The position numbers were made by a program, and so were the translations under genes. A DNA stretch of 64,000 nt, from contig NZ_RAHH01000016.1 in NCBI RefSeq assembly GCF_003602095.1, forward strand, positions 1-64,000, written 5' to 3'. The notes under the pieces were generated by a model, which had not been told where the DNA came from, ran no database searches, and was given only the letters and a program-made list of their open reading frames with translations. This document shows, piece by piece, positions 33,501 through 41,624 of this stretch (positions are counted from its first letter, which is position 1; each line of letters begins with the position of its first letter). The stretch comes from Rahnella woolbedingensis (GTDB lineage Bacteria; Pseudomonadota; Gammaproteobacteria; Enterobacterales; Enterobacteriaceae).

Positions 33501-34334
33501 TCAGTAATCCGTAAATCCAAATAACTCTTTCGGGGTCTGCCACAAAATCTGCTGGCGGATTTTTTCGTCAGGGAATAATTGTTCCAGCAGCATCAGCAGC
33601 GTGCCGAGATCCATCCGGTGCTCCGCCCGCAGAAACGGCCAGTCTGAACCCCACATGCAATGCTGTGCGCCAAAGGCATCGAGCAGAGCGTGCTGATAGG
33701 CGTGTCCGTCCTGATAGGGAAACGGCTGGCGGCTGAACTTCGCCAGGCCCGACAGTTTTACCCAGGTTCTTTGCTGGTCAGCCAGACTGAGTAACGCCTG
33801 AAAAGCCGGTTGTTGCAGACCCTGCGTGACGTCAGGACGCCCTGAGTGATCAATCAGCAGCCGCGTTGTAGTGCGGTTGATCAGCGGCAACAGCGCCAGC
33901 AGCTGATCGTTCTGCACCTGAATAGCGGCGAACATATCCAGTTCGGCAAGACGCCCCATCAGGCCGTCGAGATGCAAAAACGGCTCGGTGCCGAGCATTG
34001 CCACATTCATGGCAATACCGACCACACCGGCCTGTTTCAGGCTGGCGAGCCGTTCAGTGCTGATATCAAAAGGCACCACGGCGATGCCCTTGAAACGGCC
34101 GTTGCCTTTTTTCAGCGCATCCAGCAAACACGCGCTGTCGGTGTTATAACCCGATGTCGGGCCGACAATCAGCGAGTGGCGGATGTTATACGCCTGCATC
34201 ACGGCGCGGTAATAATCGGTGGTGCCAATCTCGTGCCCTTGCGGACAATAAGGCGTGTCCGGAAGGTACGGGAAGCGCGCCGGATCAAACACGTGATGAT
34301 GTGTGTCGATCTTGGGTTGCTCAAAAATCGTCAT
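33501..34334 (-). CDS. Amidohydrolase-2 family hydrolase, LigI-like (2-pyrone-4,6-dicarboxylate lactonase type)
   Basis: A 277-residue TIM-barrel hydrolase. Motifs: KIDTHHHVFDPARFPY (HxH), IVGPTSGYNTDSACLLDAL, GVVGIAMNVAM, LLIDHSGRPDVTQGLQQPAF, TWVKLSGLAKFSRQPFPYQD and CMWGSDWPFL (the Asp of the active site). This order is that of LigI, which hydrolyses 2-pyrone-4,6-dicarboxylate to 4-oxalomesaconate. Placed right after galA (overlapping by 4 bases, ATGA), it would recover the pyrone that forms as a side product of gallate or methylgallate ring cleavage. Function is inferred from family plus context. Confidence 0.82.
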   Translation of the reverse strand: MTIFEQPKIDTHHHVFDPARFPYLPDTPYCPQGHEIGTTDYYRAVMQAYNIRHSLIVGPTSGYNTDSACLLDALKKGNGRFKGIAVVPFDISTERLASLKQAGVVGIAMNVAMLGTEPFLHLDGLMGRLAELDMFAAIQVQNDQLLALLPLINRTTTRLLIDHSGRPDVTQGLQQPAFQALLSLADQQRTWVKLSGLAKFSRQPFPYQDGHAYQHALLDAFGAQHCMWGSDWPFLRAEHRMDLGTLLMLLEQLFPDEKIRQQILWQTPKELFGFTDY

Positions 34335-35593
34335 GCTTTCGCTTTACCTGCTACTGAATAGAGAACTTGTTGATTGCGGGTTTTCTGGAATTCTTCCAGC
34401 GTTTCGCCGCGCATCGAGGAATAAATATGTAAGTTGGAGACACCGACGACCGCGCCGAGTTTTTCCAGCAGGAAGAAACTGACGCCGTAATGGATCATGC
34501 CGCGCCAGTCGAGTTCGCGCAGCAGTTTTTGCTCCTCGTCAGTCAGTTTGTTTTCAGCAAGCATCGCCTGCTGATCGGTAAGGAAACGCTCGCGCCACGC
34601 GGGCTGGATCAGGCGGTGCAGGAACCGGTTAATGCCCAGCGCTTTCAGGCTGCGTGCCTGTGTGAACGGATAGGTGCCCGGCAGCTTTTCGACGCCCGCC
34701 AATTGCTGCGCGATTTTGTCACGCTGGCGTTGCTGCACGTCATAAGGTGCTTCACGTGACTGATTCTCAAGGATAAGTGTGGCGATGCCGGTCATCGACG
34801 GCAGGTAATAGGCCTGATGCATTTTTTTCACATTGGCCGACAGCGCACCGCGCATCACCAGCCACATAATCACTTCCGCACCTTCCATCCCGCCCAGTGT
34901 GGCGAATTCGGCCAGTGTCATTTCGGTCAGACGTTCCGGGTCGTTGACTATCATATCCACGAACTGCTCATCCCAGTCCGGATTGTTAAAACCGCAACGC
35001 TCGCCGTGTACCTGATGTGAAACACCCCCTGTCGCAACAATCGCCACGTTTAAATCTTCCGGGAAACTTTCAATAGCGCGGCGCAGCGCCTGACCGAGTT
35101 TGTAACAGCGACGGGCGGTCGGAATAGGGAACTGCAACACACCAATTTGCAGCGGAACGATTTGCGTAGGCCAGCCGCCTTCATGCGGGAGCAGGGCAGA
35201 AAGCGGGGAGAACAGACCGTGATCTAAAGGTTTGTCCTGGAAAAACGACATATCAAATTCGTCCGCCATCAGGCTGGCACCAATGTGTTGTGACAGCGCC
35301 GCATGGCCTTTAACCGCCGGTAAATCACGCGGCCCGCCGCCTTCATCAGCGACTTCATATTTTTCGTCGATACCCAACGTAAACGCAGAATAGTGATCGA
35401 AGAAAAACGACGTCACGTGGTCGTTAAAAATGTAGACCAGCACGTCGGGTTTTTTCTCTTCCAGCCATTTTTGCATTGGTGCAAAGCTTTCGAAAATCGG
35501 TGCCCAGGCGCGCTCTTCCTGCTTGTTATGGTCAACCGCAAAACCGATGGTCGGGGTATGTGAAACTGCTAAACCACCTATGATTTTCGCCAT
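34331..35593 (-). CDS. galA: Gallate dioxygenase GalA
   Basis: A 420-residue extradiol dioxygenase, the same length as GalA of P. putida. Residues 1-280 are a LigB-type catalytic domain, beginning AKIIGGLAVSHTPTIGFA (metal His at SHTP), with VLVYIFNDHVTSFFFDHYSA (second His), LDHGLFSPLSAL and IVATGGVSHQVHGERCG. The C-terminal 120 residues (TDEEQKLLRELDWRGMIHYG, then FFLLEKLGAVVGVSNLHIY) are a LigA-like domain fused in one chain, characteristic of gallate dioxygenases. It opens the gallate ring between C4 and C5, using Fe(II) and oxygen, to give 4-oxalomesaconate. Confidence 0.94.
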   Translation of the reverse strand: MAKIIGGLAVSHTPTIGFAVDHNKQEERAWAPIFESFAPMQKWLEEKKPDVLVYIFNDHVTSFFFDHYSAFTLGIDEKYEVADEGGGPRDLPAVKGHAALSQHIGASLMADEFDMSFFQDKPLDHGLFSPLSALLPHEGGWPTQIVPLQIGVLQFPIPTARRCYKLGQALRRAIESFPEDLNVAIVATGGVSHQVHGERCGFNNPDWDEQFVDMIVNDPERLTEMTLAEFATLGGMEGAEVIMWLVMRGALSANVKKMHQAYYLPSMTGIATLILENQSREAPYDVQQRQRDKIAQQLAGVEKLPGTYPFTQARSLKALGINRFLHRLIQPAWRERFLTDQQAMLAENKLTDEEQKLLRELDWRGMIHYGVSFFLLEKLGAVVGVSNLHIYSSMRGETLEEFQKTRNQQVLYSVAGKAKA

Positions 35594-35711
35594 CTTAAAT
35601 CCTCAATACTTTTGTAGGGTCACTGCGGCACGAACGTCGCGCCGCGTTTTATTTAGGGTGATGAATATGTTGCTGATTATGTTTCTAATTATCAGGTGGC
35701 TAATCCAAAGA

Positions 35712-37091
35712 TTAGCGGATATTCATGGTGCGCGACAACTCCGGGATGTCAGTAATATCAACGCCTTTGATCATCTCGGCCGGGTGTGCCGCACGGTGTA
35801 AAAGAATGCTCAGACCTGCCAGCAATGCAGGCAGCGCCAGAATAATAAAGATCATGTTTTGACCGGAGAAAACGCCCAGCAGAACGCCGCCCATTGATGA
35901 GCTGATAATGGCTCCGCTGCGTCCGATGCCGTGCATCCAGCAGACACCGGTGGCGCGCATTTCTGTCGGATAGAAGGCCGGGGAAAACGCCTGCAAACCG
36001 GTTTGTGCGCCGTTGATACACACACCGCTGATGAACACCAGCAGGGCAAGAATATCCGGGCCGAAGTTGCCGATACCCTGCGATAACAGGCTGACCACGC
36101 CCATCATGTAGAAACCTGCAATGACGCGCTTAGCGGTAAATCTGTCCATCAGACCGCCGACCATCAGGCCGCCAAAGGTGCCGCCCAGCTGGAATAAACC
36201 GGCAACGATGGCTGCGCGCTCCAGTGAGAATCCGCCGTTACGCATAATGGTCGGCAGCCAGCCGTTGAGCAGATAAATCACGAACAGCCCCATGAAATAA
36301 GTGACCCACAACACGATAGTGCCTTTGGCGTAACCGTTGGCGAACAACTGGAAGACTTTAGCTTTTTTCTGAATCACCGGCGCTTTCAGCACGAATTTGG
36401 TGCCTTCGTTAAATACTCCACCGGCGCGGGTGAGGACTTTGGCGATTTTTTCTTTCGCCACGTTGCGTACCACCATGTACATGGCGGATTCAGGCAGGAT
36501 CCACAGCAGCAACGGCAGCATCAGCAGGGGCACAACACCTCCGGCAAAAATCACCGCTTTCCAGCCAAAGTGCGGCAGCAAACCGGCGGCAATAAAACCG
36601 CCCGCGCCGGAACCCACGTTAAAGCCGCTGTACATGACGGTGATCATCAGGCTACGGCGGCGTTCGGGCATATATTCCGACACCAGCGTCACGGTATTAG
36701 GCATCACCGCGCCTAAACCGAGGCCGGTAAGAAAGCGCAGGATCGCCATTTCCATGGGCGTGCGGGCAAAAGTGCTCAGCAGGCTGAAAAGAGCGAAGCA
36801 GAAGATTGACCACATCAGCACCCGTTTGCGACCGAAGCGGTCCGCATTGGGCCCGGCAATCAACGCGCCAACCGCCACACCAAACATGGCGGCGCCCAAA
36901 ATCGGCCCCATTTCCGCGCGGCCGATGCCCCAGTCCTCGATCAGCGCCGGGGCGATAAAGCCCATCACGGCGGCGTCATAACCGTCGAACATAATGATGA
37001 TGAAACACAGGGATAAAACGACCCACTGATATTTCGATATCGGGCGTTCGTCTATCCACGCTTTGACATCCACGATGGTGTTGTTGCTCAT
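35712..37091 (-). CDS. MFS aromatic acid:H+ symporter, probable gallate transporter (GalT/PcaK-like)
   Basis: A 459-residue AAHS-family transporter with twelve predicted membrane segments. The first helix carries the family motif IIIMFDGYDAAVMGFIAPAL (D-G-Y/F-D), and the loop after helix 2 is GPNADRFGRKRVL. The halves join around residues 220-255. Being 118 bases upstream of galA on the same strand, it is the likely gallate importer, as GalT is in P. putida. Substrate is inferred from context. The ATG lies at the left end of a 323-base gap and may have its own promoter. Confidence 0.9.
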   Translation of the reverse strand: MSNNTIVDVKAWIDERPISKYQWVVLSLCFIIIMFDGYDAAVMGFIAPALIEDWGIGRAEMGPILGAAMFGVAVGALIAGPNADRFGRKRVLMWSIFCFALFSLLSTFARTPMEMAILRFLTGLGLGAVMPNTVTLVSEYMPERRRSLMITVMYSGFNVGSGAGGFIAAGLLPHFGWKAVIFAGGVVPLLMLPLLLWILPESAMYMVVRNVAKEKIAKVLTRAGGVFNEGTKFVLKAPVIQKKAKVFQLFANGYAKGTIVLWVTYFMGLFVIYLLNGWLPTIMRNGGFSLERAAIVAGLFQLGGTFGGLMVGGLMDRFTAKRVIAGFYMMGVVSLLSQGIGNFGPDILALLVFISGVCINGAQTGLQAFSPAFYPTEMRATGVCWMHGIGRSGAIISSSMGGVLLGVFSGQNMIFIILALPALLAGLSILLHRAAHPAEMIKGVDITDIPELSRTMNIR

Positions 37092-37414
37092 AGGGTACGC
37101 TCTCTGTTTTTTTTATTAATATGTGATCGGATTAAAACTTTGAAAAAAAATTCACTGACCGGCGGAGCATGGAAAACGGCAGTGAGGGTGTTTCATGATA
37201 ATTATTTTATTTATTAAACAATGATTTGATTTCTCGTTGTTGTGCTTCCTGATAACCAACTTAGGGGCTGTAAAGCGCGCTGTCTGCCATAAAATCATTA
37301 TGCAGGTATGAGTTTTGTTTATGGTGAGGTGTTTGAAATAACGGCAGGCTGGCTGCCGTTATCAAAGAGGAAGTTGAGAGAGAAGGGATAAAACCCGTCA
37401 AAAAGCGGAAAGAG
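37092..37414. other. Intergenic between gallate transporter and DapF-like gene
   Basis: AT-rich; holds the promoter side of the transporter gene and the hairpin at 37338-37362. No coding ORF is supported. Confidence 0.4.
37338..37362 (-). terminator. Probable terminator of the DapF-like gene
   Basis: Perfect 10-base stem ATAACGGCAG / CTGCCGTTAT with a 5-base loop, about 50 bases after the stop (minus strand), followed by TTTC. Confidence 0.6.
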
Positions 37415-38254
37415 TTACGCGGGCATATCCCGGAAACAGTCGTTATCGAGGGTAATTGTGGCGATTTTCTGCACCGGGCCGCGCATGTTGACCTGAAAAT
37501 CACCGCTGAAACTGATGGCCAGTTTTCCGCCCGGCATATGTACCGTGACATTGTCATCCACCAGTGTGAGTTTGCGCATCGCACTGGCCGCGGCGCAGCT
37601 GCTGCTGCCGGAGGCCAGCGTATAACCGGCACCACGTTCCCAGATACCGATGCTGATATTGTTTCTGTCCAGAACTTGCACAAACTGCACGTTGGTCCGT
37701 TTCGGGAAAATCGCCAGCGTTTCGATTTCTGAACCCAGCTGTTTCACCAGCTCTAAATCCAGTTTATCCACCCGGATCACGCAGTGCGGATTGCCCATTG
37801 AGACCAGCGTGGCGCAAAGATGATGACCGCCCGCCACCAGCGGCAGGGCAAGGGCTTCGTCACCTTCTACTCTGGCGGGTAAAGCAGCAGGCGAAAATTT
37901 CGCCTGCCCCATATCCACGCTCACCTGATGCGCCCCTTCGGTGACTGCACAGCGCACCTGTCCGCCTAAGGTTTCGACCTGAAACGGCTCATGCGTCACG
38001 CGGCCAAGATCAAACAGATAGCGGGCATAAATGCGCAGGCCGTTGCCGCTTTTCTCGGCTTCAGAACCGTCGGGATTAATAATGCGTAGTGAAGGAATTT
38101 CAGCGTCATCATGGTCGATCAGCAAACCGTCTGAACCGATGCCGTAATGACGGTCGCAGAGTCGCTGAATTTGCTCGTTGCTGAGCAGAGCGGCAACACT
38201 CTGATGGCAGACCAGATAATCGTTACCCAGTCCGTGATAGCGGTGAAAAATCAT
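37415..38254 (-). CDS. Diaminopimelate epimerase-like protein lacking both catalytic cysteines
   Basis: A 279-residue DapF-fold protein, starting at ATG 38254 (MIFHRYHGLGNDYLV). Both halves of the family signature are there, but each catalytic cysteine is serine. PDGSEAEKSGNGLRIYARYL replaces the usual D-G-S-x-A-E-M-C-G-N-G-x-R. ERGAGYTLASGSSSCAAA replaces E-R-G-x-G-x-T-x-A-C-G-T/S. DAP epimerase uses the two thiols as acid and base, so normal epimerase activity is unlikely. The substrate-carboxylate residues (N, ERG, GNP) remain, suggesting a related amino-acid-like ligand with different chemistry (inference). It stands alone, divergent from a GNAT gene. A true dapF beside cyaY/xerC would be expected elsewhere. 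Confidence 0.85.
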   Translation of the reverse strand: MIFHRYHGLGNDYLVCHQSVAALLSNEQIQRLCDRHYGIGSDGLLIDHDDAEIPSLRIINPDGSEAEKSGNGLRIYARYLFDLGRVTHEPFQVETLGGQVRCAVTEGAHQVSVDMGQAKFSPAALPARVEGDEALALPLVAGGHHLCATLVSMGNPHCVIRVDKLDLELVKQLGSEIETLAIFPKRTNVQFVQVLDRNNISIGIWERGAGYTLASGSSSCAAASAMRKLTLVDDNVTVHMPGGKLAISFSGDFQVNMRGPVQKIATITLDNDCFRDMPA

Positions 38255-38415
38255 GTTGGCACTTCCTTTGGTAATTCCTGCAAACTCATAATTGATGTGA
38301 ATAGCTTTAATAGGAAATCTTGCCTGTTTCAATAGCACAACGTAAATTCAAAATGGTCAGTGCGAAAAAGCTCCGCTGATGTCCGTGAGATCCCGCCATA
38401 AACAAGGAGTTACTG

Positions 38416-38985
38416 ATGGAAGCTTTTACTGTTCCTGTGGCTGTTCCGCCGCTGAATATCACTACACCGCGCCTTATCCTGCGTCAGTGGCAGGATGCTG
38501 ATGCAGACCCTTTTGCAGCAATGGTCGCCGACCCGCAGGTGATGGAGTTTTTCCCGTCCACCATGACACGCGAGAAAAGTGATGAAATGCTGATGCGCTG
38601 TCAGAATTTGATCAATGAACGCGGCTGGGGGATCTGGGCGGTTGAGCTGCGTGATACCGGCGAGTTTATCGGTTTTGTCGGGTTGCATACGCCGGGATAC
38701 GATCTGCCATTTGTGCCCTGTGTGGAAATTGCCTGGCGCTTAAAAGTGGATGCCTGGGGACAAGGTTTTTGTACTGAAGCGGCCCGCGCCGTGATGGATG
38801 CCGGATTCACTCAGCTGGGGCTGGAGGAGATTGTGGCTTACACTGCGCTGCCGAATGTCCGTTCGCAGGCGGTAATGAAAAAGCTGGGAATGGTGTGCGA
38901 TCCGCAGGAGAACTTCATGCATCCGATGCTGGAAGAGGGGCACTGGCTGCGGGAACATTGTTTGTATCGTTTACCGCGTCCCTGA
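38416..38985 (+). CDS. GNAT-family N-acetyltransferase (RimJ/RimL-like)
   Basis: A 189-residue acetyltransferase of the Acetyltransf_3 type. It opens NITTPRLILRQWQDADADPF. The acetyl-CoA-binding region is IAWRLKVDAWGQGFCTEAARAVMDAGF, with the R/Q-x-x-G-x-G/A type loop as W-G-Q-G-F. It ends YTALPNVRSQAVMKKLGMVC (the common N-x-x-S-x-x-V-x-x-K-L-G-M). Such proteins acetylate small molecules or protein termini; the substrate is unknown. RBS AAGGAG precedes the ATG. It is divergent from the DapF-like gene, leaving a promoter region of about 160 bases. Confidence 0.88.
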   Translation: MEAFTVPVAVPPLNITTPRLILRQWQDADADPFAAMVADPQVMEFFPSTMTREKSDEMLMRCQNLINERGWGIWAVELRDTGEFIGFVGLHTPGYDLPFVPCVEIAWRLKVDAWGQGFCTEAARAVMDAGFTQLGLEEIVAYTALPNVRSQAVMKKLGMVCDPQENFMHPMLEEGHWLREHCLYRLPRP

Positions 38986-39026
38986 ACGGAATACTGCTCC
39001 CCCTTTTCAGACGGAGCAGTCAGTTT

Positions 39027-39332
39027 TCAGCAAGGGCATTTACCCATTTTTCCGCCTTCGCTCGGGAATCTCGCCTCCAGACAACGGCGGTGGAATTCCC
39101 GTTCTGTCATCGGCGTTGTCTGCGGGTGTCGCACCTGCATATGCCGGACATAATTCTGATAATCCTGCACGCCGACCATCAGCCGGAAGCTTTGGGCGGT
39201 GCGCTTTAAAGCCAGTTTCAGCCAGTCAGTGACATTGTGCGGTTCAGGCTGTGGCACAAATAATGGCTGACAGCGCGTCACCTGAAATGCGCTCAAACGC
39301 GGCGTCTTAAATAATGCGCGTGATTCAGACAT
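39027..39332 (-). CDS. YbdD/YjiX-family small protein, partner of CstA, with N-terminal extension
   Basis: A 101-residue protein starting at ATG 39332, which overlaps the cstA stop. Its last 65 residues are the YbdD/YjiX domain: FRLMVGVQDYQNYVRHMQVR, TPMTEREFHRRCLEARF and a closing CPC. E. coli YbdD is about 65 residues and lies directly after cstA, as here. The first 35 residues (SESRALFKTPRLSAFQ ...) are an extension absent from YbdD. The family is thought to assist the CstA/BtsT pyruvate-type transporter, though the mechanism is not settled to my knowledge. Confidence 0.85.
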   Translation of the reverse strand: MSESRALFKTPRLSAFQVTRCQPLFVPQPEPHNVTDWLKLALKRTAQSFRLMVGVQDYQNYVRHMQVRHPQTTPMTEREFHRRCLEARFPSEGGKMGKCPC

Positions 39333-41391
39333 GGCGCGCCTCCCGGCGGTTAACGACGGCCGTTTCATGCACCGTTGGCGTAGCGGATTTCAGCGCCCGG
39401 CGGATAACAAAGAAGGCGGAAATCAGCATGGTTACCGCCACCAGCATGAAGAATCCGCACAGGATGGCGTTGATCTGATTGTTCAGCACGATGGTGTGCA
39501 TGTCCGCCAGTGTTTTCGCCGGTTTGATGATTTCACCACTGTCGATTCCGGCACTGAATTTCTTCGCCTGCGCCAGAAAACCAATCGACGGTTTTTCGTG
39601 GAAAATCTTCTGCCAGCCGGCGGTCATAGAAGTGATGAACAGCCAGATGGTCGGCAATATCGTCACCCACGCGTAACGCTGTTTCTTCATTTTGAACAGC
39701 ACTACCGTACCTAAAATCAGCGCCATTGAAGCCAGCATCTGGTTGCCGATGCCGAACAGCGGCCACAGGGTATTGATGCCGCCGAGCGGATCTACCACGC
39801 CCTGATAGACGAAGAAACCCCAGCCTGCGACCGCGACGGTAGTCCCGGCAAATGTACCGATCCATGAGCGGTTATTGGCCAGCGACGGAACCGCGACGCC
39901 GACCAGATCCTGCACCATAAAACGGCAGGCGCGGGTACCGGCATCCACGGCGGTCAGGATAAACAGGGCTTCAAACAGAATGGCGAAGTGGTACCAGAAG
40001 GCCATCATCGCGCGGCTGTTGAACACGTCGGTGATAATGTGCGCCATACCGACCGCAAAGGTCGGTGCGCCACCGGCACGGGAAAGAATCGACTGCTCGC
40101 CGACGTCTTTGGCGATTTGCGTCAGAACGTCCGGCGTGATGACAAACCCCCAGCCGTTAATGACTTGCGAGGCGCTTTCCACCGTGGTACCAATCAGCGC
40201 CGCCGGTGAGTTCATCGCAAAATACACGCCGGGGTCGATAACCGACGCACAAATCAGCGCCATGATCGCCACGAACGATTCCATCAGCATTGCGCCGTAA
40301 CCGATAAAGCGGATATGACTTTCGCGCTCAATCAGTTTTGGTGTGGTACCGCTGGAAACCAGCGCATGGAAACCGGAAATAGAACCGCAGGCAATGGTGA
40401 TAAACAGGAACGGGAACAGGCTGCCGGAGAAGACCGGACCGCTGCCGTCAATAAAGCGCGAGACGGCGGGCATCTTCATTTCAGGCATGGCGAAGACGAT
40501 ACCGACTGCCAGACCGGCGATTACGCCGATTTTCAGAAACGTAGACAGATAATCGCGCGGCGCCAGCAGCAGCCAGACCGGCAATACCGAGGCAATAAAG
40601 CCGTAAATCACCAGCACCCAGGTCAGCGTGGTGCCGTGCAGCGTGAAGAACGGTCCCCAGTAAGGATCCGCTGCCACATTGCCGCCGTACACAATCGCCA
40701 GCATCATCAGCACGAAGCCAATCACCGACACTTCAGCGATTTTTCCCGGACGCAGAAAACGCATGTAGATGCCCATAAACAGGGCGATCGGAATAGTTGC
40801 CGCGATGGTGAACAGACCCCAAGGGCTGTCGGCCAGCGCTTTAACCACCACCAGCGCCAGCGCGGACAAAATAATGATCATCACCCCGAGCGCGCCGAGC
40901 ATGGTGATCACCCCGGCAAAATCGCCCAGTTCCTGTTTGGCCATTTCACCCAATGAACGCCCGTCACGACGGGTAGAGATGAACAAGATCAGGAAATCCT
41001 GCACCGCGCCGGCCAGCATCACACCGACTAAAATCCAGATAGTGCCCGGCAGGAAGCCCATTTGTGCGGCAAGGATCGGGCCGACCAGCGGACCCGCTCC
41101 GGCGATGGCCGCAAAATGGTGCCCGAATAACACCCATTTATTGGTCGGCACGTAATCCAGCCCGTCGTTATGACGCTCGGCCGGGGTCATGCGTTTGTCA
41201 TCGAGCTCGAAGACTTTTTCAGCGATAAACAGGCTGTAAAAACGGTAGGCAATGCTGTAACAGGCAATAGCGGCGACCACCAGCCACAGGGCGTTAACAT
41301 GTTCGCCCCGGCTCAGGGCCAGCATTCCAAAGGCAAAAGCCCCGATTAACGCCACCACCAGCCAGGTTATCCCGGACTTGACGCTTTTCAT
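39325..41391 (-). CDS. cstA: CstA-family carbon starvation transporter (peptide/pyruvate)
   Basis: A 688-residue membrane protein with about 16-18 hydrophobic segments, aligning over its length with E. coli CstA (701). Conserved blocks: MTPAERHNDGLDYVPTNKWV, LFGHHFAAIAGAGPLVGP, DFLILFISTRRDGRSLGEMA, SGFHALVSSGTTPKLI, FWYHFAILFEALFILTAVDAGTR and VDPLGGINTLWPLFGIGNQML. Start is ATG 41391, preceded by AAGGAG; the TTG further up is rejected. CstA is induced on carbon starvation and takes up peptides or pyruvate; BtsT is the close alternative. A strong hairpin lies in its leader. Confidence 0.92.
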   Translation of the reverse strand: MKSVKSGITWLVVALIGAFAFGMLALSRGEHVNALWLVVAAIACYSIAYRFYSLFIAEKVFELDDKRMTPAERHNDGLDYVPTNKWVLFGHHFAAIAGAGPLVGPILAAQMGFLPGTIWILVGVMLAGAVQDFLILFISTRRDGRSLGEMAKQELGDFAGVITMLGALGVMIIILSALALVVVKALADSPWGLFTIAATIPIALFMGIYMRFLRPGKIAEVSVIGFVLMMLAIVYGGNVAADPYWGPFFTLHGTTLTWVLVIYGFIASVLPVWLLLAPRDYLSTFLKIGVIAGLAVGIVFAMPEMKMPAVSRFIDGSGPVFSGSLFPFLFITIACGSISGFHALVSSGTTPKLIERESHIRFIGYGAMLMESFVAIMALICASVIDPGVYFAMNSPAALIGTTVESASQVINGWGFVITPDVLTQIAKDVGEQSILSRAGGAPTFAVGMAHIITDVFNSRAMMAFWYHFAILFEALFILTAVDAGTRACRFMVQDLVGVAVPSLANNRSWIGTFAGTTVAVAGWGFFVYQGVVDPLGGINTLWPLFGIGNQMLASMALILGTVVLFKMKKQRYAWVTILPTIWLFITSMTAGWQKIFHEKPSIGFLAQAKKFSAGIDSGEIIKPAKTLADMHTIVLNNQINAILCGFFMLVAVTMLISAFFVIRRALKSATPTVHETAVVNRREARHV

Positions 41392-41410
41392 GATGTACAA
41401 CTCCTTCTGA

Positions 41411-41439
41411 GTGGTCCCGCGAATAGCGGGCCACTTTTT
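41411..41439 (+). terminator. Hairpin in the cstA leader, terminator-like on the plus strand
   Basis: Stem GTGGTCCCGC / GCGGGCCAC with loop GAATA followed by a T-run on the plus strand, 20 bases upstream of the cstA ATG (minus strand). No plus-strand gene reads into it, so it may act as a structure in the cstA 5' leader or stop an antisense transcript. Confidence 0.55.
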
Positions 41440-41624
41440 TTGTGAGGGTGTGATGTAGGGAGGTCAGGGTCGGTGTACAGAATGTACGTTGCGACTATGT
41501 TAAATTACTGTTTAAAAATAATGTGTTTAAACAGAAAAGTTTTAAGTTAAGAATGAAAATGTGATGAGGCTGGCGCTTTGGGCAGAGAAGACTGGTCTGA
41601 TGTCATCAAAGTTGTGAGAGCAGG

